This document shows positions 53,296-60,898 of a DNA stretch of 64,000 nt, piece after piece. Within the stretch, counting starts at the first letter, position 1; each line of letters opens with the position of its first letter. The DNA lies in the NCBI GenBank assembly GCA_021295715.1, contig JAGWBV010000012.1:36851-100850 (forward strand), read 5' to 3'. Position numbers and translations under genes: made by a program. Below the pieces are notes generated by a model. It made no database searches, had not been told where the DNA came from, and was given only the letters and a program-made list of their open reading frames with translations. The stretch comes from Candidatus Poribacteria bacterium (GTDB taxonomy: Bacteria; Poribacteria; WGA-4E; WGA-3G).

Positions 53296-53841
53296 ATACA
53301 CTACAAAGGCAGACGTAATCAGAGGACGAAGGAAAGACAGAGTCGTTCCAATTATCAGATTCGAGCCAAAGAAATTTTACTGATAGATCACGAGAACAAG
53401 CATCTGGGGGTCATGACGCCCCGCGATGCAATGAAACTTGCGGAAGAAGTTGGATTGGATTTGGTAGAAGTTTCACCGAATGCCAAGCCTCCCGTTTGTA
53501 AGATCATGGACTACGGGAAGTATCAGTATGAGAAAAACAAGCGCGCACGCGAGGCTCGGAAAAAGCAATCGAAAGTTGTCCTGAAAGGAATGCAGTTCCG
53601 TCCTGATACCGCGGAGCACGACTACCAGTTCAAGAAACGGCATGTCGAAGATTTCTTGAAAAATGGGTGGAAGGTTCGTGCAACCGTTCGGTTCCGAGGA
53701 CGCGAGATGCTTCATACCGATCTTGGTAGAAGTTTACTTTCACGGCTCAAAGACGATTTGGAAGAGATTGCCGATGTGGAACAACCACCGCGGATGGAAA
53801 CCCGCATCATGTCAATGATCCTCTCACCGAAATCTGTGTAA
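53296..53841 (+). CDS. infC: Translation initiation factor IF-3 (probable AUA start)
   Basis: Binds the 30S subunit and polices start-codon choice. From 53296 it is 181 aa, a normal IF-3 length. The N-domain includes NYQIRAKEILLIDHENKHLG and DLVEVSPNAKPPVCKIMDYG; the C-domain includes KGMQFRPDTAEHDYQFKKRH and VRFRGREM. No ATG, GTG or TTG lies in frame between the TGA at 53290 and the ATG at 53413, and that ATG would delete the start of the N-domain. The ATA at 53296 has GGGGGTG about 7 bases upstream and the same KGxR context as E. coli infC, which uses AUU. A rare start fits IF-3 autoregulation. Confidence 0.9.
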   Translation: MHYKGRRNQRTKERQSRSNYQIRAKEILLIDHENKHLGVMTPRDAMKLAEEVGLDLVEVSPNAKPPVCKIMDYGKYQYEKNKRAREARKKQSKVVLKGMQFRPDTAEHDYQFKKRHVEDFLKNGWKVRATVRFRGREMLHTDLGRSLLSRLKDDLEEIADVEQPPRMETRIMSMILSPKSV

Positions 53842-53857
53842 TGTTTTTGTCGTCAGC

Positions 53858-53898
53858 CGAAGCACGCCATCCCGATGATCGGGGTCGCGTGACTTCCG
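53858..53898 (-). repeat. GGAAGTCACGC...GCGTGCTTC palindrome (copy 2)
   Basis: Lies 17 bases after the infC stop. About 34 of 39 positions match the copy inside aroC (30013-30052) in reverse orientation. The arms can pair. Confidence 0.85.
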
Positions 53899-54000
53899 AA
53901 GCACATGTGTTTCCTCTTGTAATTTTTCGTAGAGGTTGCCTCTGGGTTACGACATTTTTTCGCTCTTTTTGTAGGAGTGATACTTCTCAAGGATATTTTT

Positions 54001-54195
54001 ATGCCAAAAATGAAAACGCATAAGGGTGCGGCAAAACGTTTCAAGTTCACATCGAAAGGCAAAATCCGTCGCAATCGCGCATACGCAGGACACCTGTTCA
54101 TTTCTAAGTCAGCGAAACAGAAACGCAGATTGCGGCAGGCAACTCTTGTCCATCCGAGCAACGTGAAACGCTTGAAACGCCTCATTCATCAATAG
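54001..54195 (+). CDS. rpmI: 50S ribosomal protein L35
   Basis: A 64-aa, very basic protein beginning MPKMKTHKGAAKRFKFTSKG, the invariant L35 start, with the typical RAYAGHLFISKS segment. The ATG at 54001 has CAAGGA upstream. It sits between infC and rplT in the standard order, and the spacing of 159 bases after infC includes the palindrome at 53858. Confidence 0.95.
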   Translation: MPKMKTHKGAAKRFKFTSKGKIRRNRAYAGHLFISKSAKQKRRLRQATLVHPSNVKRLKRLIHQ

Positions 54196-54292
54196 AAGTG
54201 AATGCCCGGCATCTATGATAATAACAACACGTATCCGGGCAAATTGTAGACCCGATCGCCGATAGCACCGACGGTCGTGATAGGAGTTTTAA

Positions 54293-54640
54293 ATGGCACG
54301 AGTAAAAACAGGAAGTGTGCGACGCAAACGCCGTAACCGGATACTCAAACATTCTAAAGGTTATCGCGGGGGTCGGAATAATCTCAAACGTACCGCTAAA
54401 GAAGCGGTAGAGAAGGGATGGAACCACGCCTACGCACACCGACGCGCACGCAAACGCGATTTCCGACGACTCTGGATCGCAAGAATTAACGCCGCCGCTA
54501 GGTTGCACGGACTCACCTACAGTCGATTCATACATGGGCTTAAAGCCGCGGGTATTGAACTCGACCGAAAAGTCCTTGCCGACATCGCCGTGAAGGACGA
54601 AGCCGGTTTCGGGCAGCTCGTCACCCTCGCAAAAGGTTAG
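54293..54640 (+). CDS. rplT: 50S ribosomal protein L20
   Basis: A 115-aa protein starting [20 protein letters not shown], followed by [20 protein letters not shown] and the conserved [21 protein letters not shown]20 organises 23S rRNA early in 50S assembly and in several bacteria represses its own operon. TAGGAG is upstream of the ATG. It is third in the infC-rpmI-rplT cluster. Confidence 0.96.
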   Translation: MARVKTGSVRRKRRNRILKHSKGYRGGRNNLKRTAKEAVEKGWNHAYAHRRARKRDFRRLWIARINAAARLHGLTYSRFIHGLKAAGIELDRKVLADIAVKDEAGFGQLVTLAKG

Positions 54641-54757
54641 GTGTAGGTTTGATCCTCTTTTCTTGATAGATGCCTATTGCTTTCGTCCTGATAAAGAAAT
54701 TAACCTTTGTGGGACAAAGTGACAGGCATTTTTTGTTGATAGATATTTTCCTAATCT

Positions 54758-54777
54758 CCGCAAGGTAAAATTAAAAA
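54758..54777 (+). promoter_or_regulatory. CGCAAGG leader box before pheS
   Basis: TCCGCAAGGTAAAATTAAAA plus one or two A residues lies directly against the ATG at 54778. It is the only ribosome-site candidate for this essential gene, which shows the leader can support real translation. Confidence 0.8.
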
Positions 54778-55794
54778 ATGAAAGCAGAATTGCAAGCGAT
54801 TCAAGCCGAGGCACTTGAGGCTTTAAAAGCAGTGAAAACCCCAGACGCGCTTGAGTCGCTCCGAATCACATATTTTGGACGTAGAGGAAAACTCACCGAT
54901 GTCATGAAGGGCATGGGGAAACTTTCCAAAGAGGAGCGTCCGATAATTGGCAAACTCGCAAATGAGGTGCGTGCCACGCTCACAGAGGCGTTTGAAGCCG
55001 CGATGCAGACCCTGCATCGTCAGCAACAGGAACAGCAACTTGAATCGGAAGCCGTTGACATCACACTTCCCGGACGGAAACCTGCTTACGGGAAGGCGCA
55101 TCCCATCATGCAAACGTTAGAGCGGATTGAAGCGATTTTCGGTCAAATGGGGTTCCAAGTGGTAACGGGACCCGACATTGAGACCGAGTATTACAACTTC
55201 GATGCGTTGAATACACCTGCTGATCACCCCGCTCGCGACTTACACGATACCTTTTATCTAACTGATGGACACCTTTTACGCACCCATACCTCACCCGTTC
55301 AGATCCGAGCGATGGAGAATCAGAAACCACCGATCCGAATTATCGTGCCGGGGAAATGTTATCGCGTGGACTATGACGTATCGCACACGCCGATGTTCCA
55401 TCAAATAGAAGGCTTGCTCGTTGATACGCACGCCACCTTTAGCGAGCTCAAGGGGGTTTTGACCTCCTTTGCCCAGCAAATGTTCGGTGACCAGACACAG
55501 ATGCGTTTCCGTCCGCACTTCTTCCCTTTCACGGAACCGAGTGCGGAGATGGATATCTCTTGTACCGTCTGTCAAGGAAAAGGGTGTCGGAGTTGTGGCG
55601 GCACAGGATGGGTTGAGATCATGGGAGCGGGTGCTGTTGATCCGGCGGTGTTTGAAGCCGTGAACTACGATCCGGATGAGGTTACGGGATTCGCCTTCGG
55701 GATGGGGGTAGAAAGGATCGCGAACCTCCAGTTCCGCATCCCGGACATCCGCGTTCTCTACGAAAACGATCTCCGTTTCCTACGCCAATTCTAA
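54778..55794 (+). CDS. pheS: Phenylalanyl-tRNA synthetase alpha subunit
   Basis: A 338-aa class II synthetase subunit that charges tRNA-Phe as an alpha2-beta2 enzyme. The N-terminal coiled coil (about 1-85) is followed by the catalytic core with motif 2 (PGKCYRVDYDVSHTPMFHQI, EGLL) and motif 3 (TGFAFGMGVERIANLQFRI). A small Cys cluster CTVCQGKGCRSCGG (about 262-275) is a known variant insertion. The beta subunit gene pheT, usually next, is not present; an FGE-like gene follows instead. Confidence 0.95.
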   Translation: MKAELQAIQAEALEALKAVKTPDALESLRITYFGRRGKLTDVMKGMGKLSKEERPIIGKLANEVRATLTEAFEAAMQTLHRQQQEQQLESEAVDITLPGRKPAYGKAHPIMQTLERIEAIFGQMGFQVVTGPDIETEYYNFDALNTPADHPARDLHDTFYLTDGHLLRTHTSPVQIRAMENQKPPIRIIVPGKCYRVDYDVSHTPMFHQIEGLLVDTHATFSELKGVLTSFAQQMFGDQTQMRFRPHFFPFTEPSAEMDISCTVCQGKGCRSCGGTGWVEIMGAGAVDPAVFEAVNYDPDEVTGFAFGMGVERIANLQFRIPDIRVLYENDLRFLRQF

Positions 55795-55833
55795 TTCGGC
55801 TGTCAGGGCGTTCGCTACGCTCACTTTCGGTTG

Positions 55834-55880
55834 TCAGCAGTCAGGAAAGAGATTCTATTTCTGAAAGCCGACTGCTAATA
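55834..55880 (+). repeat. TCAGCAGTCAGGAAAGAG-type repeat
   Basis: CAGCAGTCAGGAAAGAG followed by AAAGCCGACTGCTAAT. The first part matches 50105-50122 and the reverse complement of 37280-37296. Confidence 0.65.
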
Positions 55881-55905
55881 AAGGGTTTCCACGCAGAGGA
55901 TTTTG

Positions 55906-56787
55906 ATGAAACGCGCCTGTTTTACAATTCTCGTCCTGACTCTTATTCTCCGTAACAATTTCGCTATTTCCGAAGTTGGCACTGCTGCCCAACAGGTCAT
56001 CGCGACTATAGAATGGGTCTCAATTCCCGAAGGCACCTTCCTGATGGGCTCAACCCGCGAAGAGGCGAAAGCCGCCTATGAGGACGCGAAATTGCGGAGT
56101 TCCATGCTGGAACAACACACCTTTGACGCTGAGCTGCCACGACACGCAGTCTACCTGAGCCCTTACGAAATATCGCGGTATGAAATCACCAATGCGCAGT
56201 ACCGCGCTTTCATTGAGGCAACGAACCGTCCGACACCACGCGGGCACAACGGTGAGGAAACGTGGGCGGATGAGACACTCAACGGCGACACGCAACCCGT
56301 TGTCGGTGTGACATGGTTTGACGCGCAAGCGTTTGCGGAATGGATTGGTGGAAGCCTACCGACCGAAGCGCAATGGGAGCGGGTAGCGCGTGGAGTAGAG
56401 GGACGGGCATACCCGTGGGGAGATACACCGCCAAAAGCGCGCCAACACGCCAACTTCGCACGCCGTTACAATCGTCCGATGCCGGTGGGTCAGTTCCCGA
56501 AGGGAGAATCTCCGAACGGTATCGCCGACCTTGCCGGAAATGTATGGGAATGGTGCCTCGATGAATACAGTCCAACCTTCTATCAACAGCATAACGGTGG
56601 TACTTCCCAAAATCCGATCAATCTCAGATTCCGAGATATGCTACGCGCGAGAGTCATTCGAGGCGGCGCGTGGGACGTAGGGAGAGCGTTCCTCCGTTCA
56701 AGTTTACGGTTTAAATTTTATCCATTAGATTCAACACATACAATCGGATTTCGGGTCGTTCGTCCGCGTCCAGAAATAAAAGAATAG
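55906..56787 (+). CDS. Formylglycine-generating-enzyme (SUMF1)-like secreted protein
   Basis: A 293-aa protein from the ATG at 55906 with AGAGGA upstream. The signal peptide is residues 1-22. The FGE-sulfatase fold follows: WVSIPEGTFLMGSTREEAKA, YEISRYEITNAQYRAFIEAT, GVTWFDAQAFAEWIGGSLPT, EAQWERVARG, DLAGNVWEWCLDEYSP, RGGAWDVGRAFLRS and GFRVVRPR. The paired active-site Cys residues of true FGE are not evident, as in most bacterial paralogues, so conversion of sulfatase Cys to formylglycine is unlikely; a binding role is plausible. It is followed after 7 bases by the FG-GAP gene. Confidence 0.87.
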   Translation: MKRACFTILVLTLILRNNFAISEVGTAAQQVIATIEWVSIPEGTFLMGSTREEAKAAYEDAKLRSSMLEQHTFDAELPRHAVYLSPYEISRYEITNAQYRAFIEATNRPTPRGHNGEETWADETLNGDTQPVVGVTWFDAQAFAEWIGGSLPTEAQWERVARGVEGRAYPWGDTPPKARQHANFARRYNRPMPVGQFPKGESPNGIADLAGNVWEWCLDEYSPTFYQQHNGGTSQNPINLRFRDMLRARVIRGGAWDVGRAFLRSSLRFKFYPLDSTHTIGFRVVRPRPEIKE

Positions 56788-56794
56788 CCTTCCC

Positions 56795-58471
56795 ATGACC
56801 ATGTTCCAACGGAAATACGACTTGCCTCACCTTTTGTCCTTCATACTACAGATCTTTCTCCTTCTCATGTTTTCACCACTCGGTAGTGCTGCCCCCTATT
56901 TTCGAGATGTGACTGATGCAATGGGACTTGACTTTCAGCACATCAACGGATTTTCTGCGGAACGCCGACTTGTGGAAACCATGGGTAGCGGTGGCGCGCT
57001 CTTTGACTTCGACAACGACAGAGATTTGGATCTCTATCTCGTTCAAGGCAATTCGCTCTCATCATCCGCGGCATCATCATCCACAAACCGCCTCTATCGA
57101 AACGATGCGGGTGTTTTCGTTGACATCACGACCTCCGCAAACGTCGGTGATATCGGCTATGGTCTCGGTGCTGTCGCCGCGGATTATGATTCTGACGGGT
57201 ATCGCGACCTATACGTGACAAATTTAGGAGAAAATGTTCTCTACCGGAACAATGGAGACGGCACGTTTACCGATGTAACCGGACACGCACAGGTAGGCTG
57301 TCCGTTGTTGAGTGCGAGTGCTGCATTCGCTGATATTGATCGGGATGGCGACTTGGATCTCTACGTGTGTAACTATGTCGAATACAGTTTGGAGACCGAT
57401 ATTCCGTGCCGTTACAAAAATAGTCTACGTATCTACTGCGGTCCCAATGAATATCACGGCATCGCCGATGTGCTTTATCGAAACAATGGCGATGGCACGT
57501 TCACAGACATAACGAAATCTGCAGGAGTCTATGAACCGACGACGCGTGGTCTTGGTATCGTTTTCACGGACGTGAACAACGACGGGTGGGTGGACATCTA
57601 CGTCGCAAACGATATGTCTCCGAATACACTTTTCATCAATCAAGGGGACGGCACTTTTCGAGAGGAGGGTGTGCTTCGCGGCGTTGCTTACAACGGTGAC
57701 GGTATAGCAAACGGCTCAATGGGCATAGACGCTGGCGACTATGACAACGATGGCGATATCGACCTTTGGGTATCCAATTTTGCATTGGAGGCGAACTGCC
57801 TCATGCAGAACGATGGCGACGGATATTTCGAGGATGTAACGTTTGACACAAACCTCGCCGATCCTTCTTTCTATTCGCTCGGTTTCGGCACCCGCTTCAT
57901 CGACTTTGATAACGACGGTTGGTTAGATCTGCTCGTCGGGAATGGACATATCTGGGACAACGTGGAACAAATTGACACGAAACAGAGTTACGCGCAGCCC
58001 GTGCAACTGTTTCACAATCAAGGGGGCGCGGCGCAAAACCACATCGGCTTCACCGAGATTACCGCTGAAGCGGGGCTGGATAAAACACCTTACGTCGTCC
58101 GCGGGATGCTCTTTGGGGATATAGATGCAGATGGCGATGTGGACGTTGTGCTTTGTCAATCCAACCGTCCTGCAGTCATTCTCAGCAATGAAATCGGCAG
58201 TGAGAACGCATGGCTAACAGTGAAATTGATAGGGGCAGACGGCAATACGGATGCAATCGGCGCGCAGGTTCAGTTGGAAGTAGGCGGTATAAATCTCTTA
58301 AGGGAAGTTATCTGTGGCGCAAGCTACCTGTCGGGCAACGATCTGTGTCTCACCTTTGGGTTAGGAAATGCATTGCAGATAAACAATTTACAGATCAGAT
58401 GGCACAACGGGACTGTTCAGCAGTTAAGTCAGGTACCAATCCGTCAGATTGTCACATTTTCGCAGGATTGA
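56795..58471 (+). CDS. FG-GAP/VCBS repeat protein with UnbV/ASPIC domain (CRTAC1-like)
   Basis: A 558-aa secreted protein. The signal peptide is residues 1-34 (LLSFILQIFLLLMFSPLGSA). Seven beta-propeller-like repeats follow, each with a calcium loop of the DxDxDGxxD type (FDFDNDRDLDLYLVQGN, DYDSDGYRDLYVTNLG, DYDNDGDIDLWVSNF, DFDNDGWLDLLVGNG). The C-terminus (about 470-555) is the UnbV/ASPIC domain with GNTDAIGAQVQLEVGG, GASYLSGNDLCLTFGLG and IRWHNGTVQQL. It is likely an extracellular binding protein and is co-transcribed with the FGE-like gene. Confidence 0.9.
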   Translation: MTMFQRKYDLPHLLSFILQIFLLLMFSPLGSAAPYFRDVTDAMGLDFQHINGFSAERRLVETMGSGGALFDFDNDRDLDLYLVQGNSLSSSAASSSTNRLYRNDAGVFVDITTSANVGDIGYGLGAVAADYDSDGYRDLYVTNLGENVLYRNNGDGTFTDVTGHAQVGCPLLSASAAFADIDRDGDLDLYVCNYVEYSLETDIPCRYKNSLRIYCGPNEYHGIADVLYRNNGDGTFTDITKSAGVYEPTTRGLGIVFTDVNNDGWVDIYVANDMSPNTLFINQGDGTFREEGVLRGVAYNGDGIANGSMGIDAGDYDNDGDIDLWVSNFALEANCLMQNDGDGYFEDVTFDTNLADPSFYSLGFGTRFIDFDNDGWLDLLVGNGHIWDNVEQIDTKQSYAQPVQLFHNQGGAAQNHIGFTEITAEAGLDKTPYVVRGMLFGDIDADGDVDVVLCQSNRPAVILSNEIGSENAWLTVKLIGADGNTDAIGAQVQLEVGGINLLREVICGASYLSGNDLCLTFGLGNALQINNLQIRWHNGTVQQLSQVPIRQIVTFSQD

Positions 58472-58524
58472 CACTTTTCGCTGTTGATACTATAATGAAT
58501 GGGGTGGAATTAGCGGGCACCAAT

Positions 58525-58641
58525 TATGGTAAAGTCTATAGTTACTTGGGCCTTACGAGGAGGCGAGGATACAATCCTCGCCAGCGGCGGTGGGGGTTCG
58601 TTCCGTAAATAAATGCCCACATATTTTCGGGCTTTACCATA
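58525..58641. mobile_element. 117-bp MITE-like element
   Basis: TATGGTAAAG (58525-58534) and CTTTACCATA (58632-58641) are perfect 10-bp inverted repeats. Inside lies a GGCGAGGA-TACAA-TCCTCGCC hairpin (58562-58582). No ORF is supported. Confidence 0.65.
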
Positions 58642-58667
58642 GTAGTCAGTTAAGAGGTGTCCCGTAA

Positions 58668-58698
58668 ACCCAAAACGGTAGCCTGCAACAATACGCAG
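58668..58698 (+). repeat. ACGGTAGCCTGC(A/C)ACAA dispersed repeat (copy 2)
   Basis: ACCCAAAACGGTAGCCTGCA followed by ACAATACGCAG. It lies about 100 bases before the leader box at 58791-58810. Confidence 0.75.
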
Positions 58699-58790
58699 AA
58701 ATACTTTCTTCGCATTGGATTTTAGCGTTTGCAAAAACACGCAGGCGGATGGAAAGAACACACGCAAAAGTTCTAATGACCATTGTTCTC

Positions 58791-58810
58791 CCGCAAGGTA
58801 AATTAAAAAC
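58791..58810 (+). promoter_or_regulatory. CGCAAGG leader box
   Basis: CCGCAAGGTAAATTAAAAAC lies directly against the ATG at 58811. Confidence 0.75.
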
Positions 58811-59167
58811 ATGAAAATCGTTGAAGAAAGAGAAGCGTGGATTCACACGCACTTCATCCTTGATAGTTTTTTTGTCACTGAACAGGAACGCCGGCAAATC
58901 TCTATCAGCGTTGAACCGGAGCTGATGCATCTCGGACTCCAATACGGGCTGACGTATGACATCGCGCCTTCAAAGCATCGCGCCATCATCGTTCTTGAAT
59001 GTATACCCTTCGATCCGGTCAAAGCGGAAATTAAAAAACTGATTAACGATGTCATCAAAGATTTTCCGGTCCGACTCCCTGAACAACGGAACGTTGTTAC
59101 CAATATTACTGTTGCTGACCGAGAGACAGAAATGACCGATATTAGTGACCAAGTCCCAGTGCAGTAA
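58811..59167 (+). CDS. Hypothetical protein, 118 aa
   Basis: A small soluble protein with an alpha/beta pattern: WIHTHFILDSFFVTEQERRQ, HRAIIVLECIPFDPVKAEIK and KKLINDVIKDFPVRLPEQRN. No family is recognised. The start is fixed by the leader box. Its last 26 bases overlap the end of the enolase-superfamily gene on the opposite strand. Confidence 0.6.
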   Translation: MKIVEEREAWIHTHFILDSFFVTEQERRQISISVEPELMHLGLQYGLTYDIAPSKHRAIIVLECIPFDPVKAEIKKLINDVIKDFPVRLPEQRNVVTNITVADRETEMTDISDQVPVQ

Positions 59168-60533
59168 GAACTTGCGTGCCGACGGTGCCATCGGTGATAT
59201 TGAAAATTGCGGGAAACTCGTCTCGCCAACCGTCATTGGCACTCGGACAAAATTGGCGGGCATTGCCTTCAATAGCCGTTACACCGGGAATCCGTGCAGC
59301 AAGTCCCGCGGAGTGTAAAAATGAGGCACCCGGACACGTTAGATCCTGTACAGCGAGGAACATACCGTATCCTGCAGCAGCTGCCCCCATCAGCAATGCT
59401 TGAGATTGCCCTTTACACGCCTTGAGTGCCACACCGGAATACCCTTGCTCGCGTGCTAACAGAAAGGTCTCAAAATCGGTCAGCGATTCGTCGATGACTA
59501 CCGGTTTTATCTCGGCGGCTTTGTGCATCTTGTTTTCCGGGTGCGACTTCAGATCCCGATCTGTCGGTTGCTCAATGTAGGCAAGGCGTTGGAATGCATT
59601 GCGCTCTGCTTCTTGAATTCGGCTGAGAAATTCCAATAGATATTCAACATTTTGACAGGTCTCGTTGAAATCAGCGGAGTAGTGCCACGTCTCAACACCG
59701 CGTTTCGCTTGTGTTTCGGCGGTAACTTTGTCGATTGCGAGAACACGTGCGACATCCCACGCCAAGTCGTCGCCATTCAGTTTAATTTTCAGATGCGTCA
59801 GTCCGTCAGCAACGATCCATTCGGGAAGCGTTTCGGGGAGACCGTCATTGAGGCGTTCTGGGATATCGGCGTCGGTGAGTGGATCCAGCGCACCAACGAG
59901 ATGATAGAGTGGCATATTCGGCTTCGGTTGGCGTGCCGTATATTGGTCGAGATATTGTCCGGTAAACCGTTCATTCAAACTTTTGTCGAGCAAGTTTTGG
60001 CTTGCAAGCGGTGCCAAAAAATGCGACAGATCCGCCTCGATGAAGTCTTTGCTCAGCCCGTCGTAACTGTTAATCCCGTTTGCTTTGCCGAACGCGTCAT
60101 GGATTGCTGCGTCAATCGGACTTGTCGTAACGACAGTGCAGAGTTTCGGCATCGGCGATGCGAGTTGCATAGTGTCGGACAAATCATCGGCGATTTTTAA
60201 GAATTCTGGCTCAAGCACTTCAGAAAGTTCAAGCGGGTGTGCGCAGAGTGTGCAATCCTGTGTTGCCGCTACCGCCAATTCGGCGAGTTTTTTCATCGCT
60301 GCGAGGCTCTGCTCAAAAGGCGCGTAGCGTGGTGGAAACGCCCAGACGTTACCGAGCGGCATGGAGCCTTTTCCTTCTGCCTCTTTGCCGTCGCGCGTCT
60401 GAACTTGCATGCGAACGTTAAAGAGGACGCAGTGGTCCGTCGGTACGCCACCGAACTTGAGTGGCGTGCGGTATTGGTGTTCTTCAAAATCGTAATGAAC
60501 GTCAAGGATACGGATATCTGTCGGTTTTGTCAT
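59142..60533 (-). CDS. Enolase-superfamily (mandelate racemase/muconate lactonizing-like) protein
   Basis: A 463-aa protein from the ATG at 60533, which follows two tandem leader boxes. The barrel half shows THLKIKLNGDD (catalytic Lys region), YSADFNETCQN (metal Asp), LAYIEQPTD (metal Glu), PVVIDESLTDF (metal Asp-Glu) and GVALKACKGQSQ (Lys). It is longer than usual because of an expanded N-terminal region. The segment FLAPLASQNLLDK (about 182-194) is encoded by a dispersed 31-bp palindrome (59989-60019). The substrate is unknown. The 3' end overlaps the convergent 58811 gene. Confidence 0.82.
   Translation of the reverse strand: MTKPTDIRILDVHYDFEEHQYRTPLKFGGVPTDHCVLFNVRMQVQTRDGKEAEGKGSMPLGNVWAFPPRYAPFEQSLAAMKKLAELAVAATQDCTLCAHPLELSEVLEPEFLKIADDLSDTMQLASPMPKLCTVVTTSPIDAAIHDAFGKANGINSYDGLSKDFIEADLSHFLAPLASQNLLDKSLNERFTGQYLDQYTARQPKPNMPLYHLVGALDPLTDADIPERLNDGLPETLPEWIVADGLTHLKIKLNGDDLAWDVARVLAIDKVTAETQAKRGVETWHYSADFNETCQNVEYLLEFLSRIQEAERNAFQRLAYIEQPTDRDLKSHPENKMHKAAEIKPVVIDESLTDFETFLLAREQGYSGVALKACKGQSQALLMGAAAAGYGMFLAVQDLTCPGASFLHSAGLAARIPGVTAIEGNARQFCPSANDGWRDEFPAIFNITDGTVGTQVLTALGLGH
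59989..60019 (+). repeat. Dispersed 31-bp palindrome TTTTGGC...GCCAAAA (copy 3, inside a gene)
   Basis: AGCAAGTTTTGGCTTGCAAG followed by CGGTGCCAAAA, 29 of 31 identical to the 32760 copy, lies in frame within the enolase-superfamily gene. Confidence 0.88.
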
Positions 60534-60576
60534 AATTTTTAATTTTCCCTTGCGGATTTTTAATTTTCCCTTGCAG
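60534..60576 (-). promoter_or_regulatory. Tandem duplicated CGCAAGG leader box
   Basis: On the minus strand GCAAGGGAAAATTAAAAAT occurs twice in a row, separated by two or three bases, the second copy ending at the ATG at 60533. The remaining spacer to 60898 holds the repeat at 60620 and a leader-like box at 60812. Confidence 0.85.
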
Positions 60577-60619
60577 AGAAACAAGGGTTGTGGAACTATG
60601 GAATCCATGTCTTATATCC

Positions 60620-60652
60620 GCCTGCGCCGTTGTTGCAGGCTACCGTCTTGGT
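60620..60652 (-). repeat. ACGGTAGCCTGC(A/C)ACAA dispersed repeat (copy 3)
   Basis: Minus strand ACCAAGACGGTAGCCTGCAA followed by CAACGGCGCAGGC, nearly identical to the copy at 44933-44965. It lies upstream of the leader boxes of the enolase-superfamily gene. Confidence 0.85.
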
Positions 60653-60811
60653 GATAAAATTCAAGATAACGCAAAATGTGTAGTCCGTAATGGAATGAAG
60701 GGATTTTTTGCGAATCAACGCTGAATGCGCGTGTTGCCTCGCAGTGAGAGTCAGCGGGGTGTTTCTTCAGATTTAAGGGAGGCACGTTCAAGATTCAAAT
60801 TCCCGTCGTTT

Positions 60812-60837
60812 CTCCGTAAGGTAAGTTTAAAAAATTT
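60812..60837 (+). repeat. CGCAAGG-like leader box displaced from a start codon
   Basis: CTCCGTAAGGTAAGTTTAAA followed by a run of A and TTT, about 62 bases before the ATG at 60899. That ATG has its own AATGGAGG, so this box is not used at an adjacent start. Confidence 0.65.
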
Positions 60838-60898
60838 CCGACGGTATGTCAAGCAATTTCTTTGCTCCTTATACTGCAACCAAATGGAGGTTTTGTCA

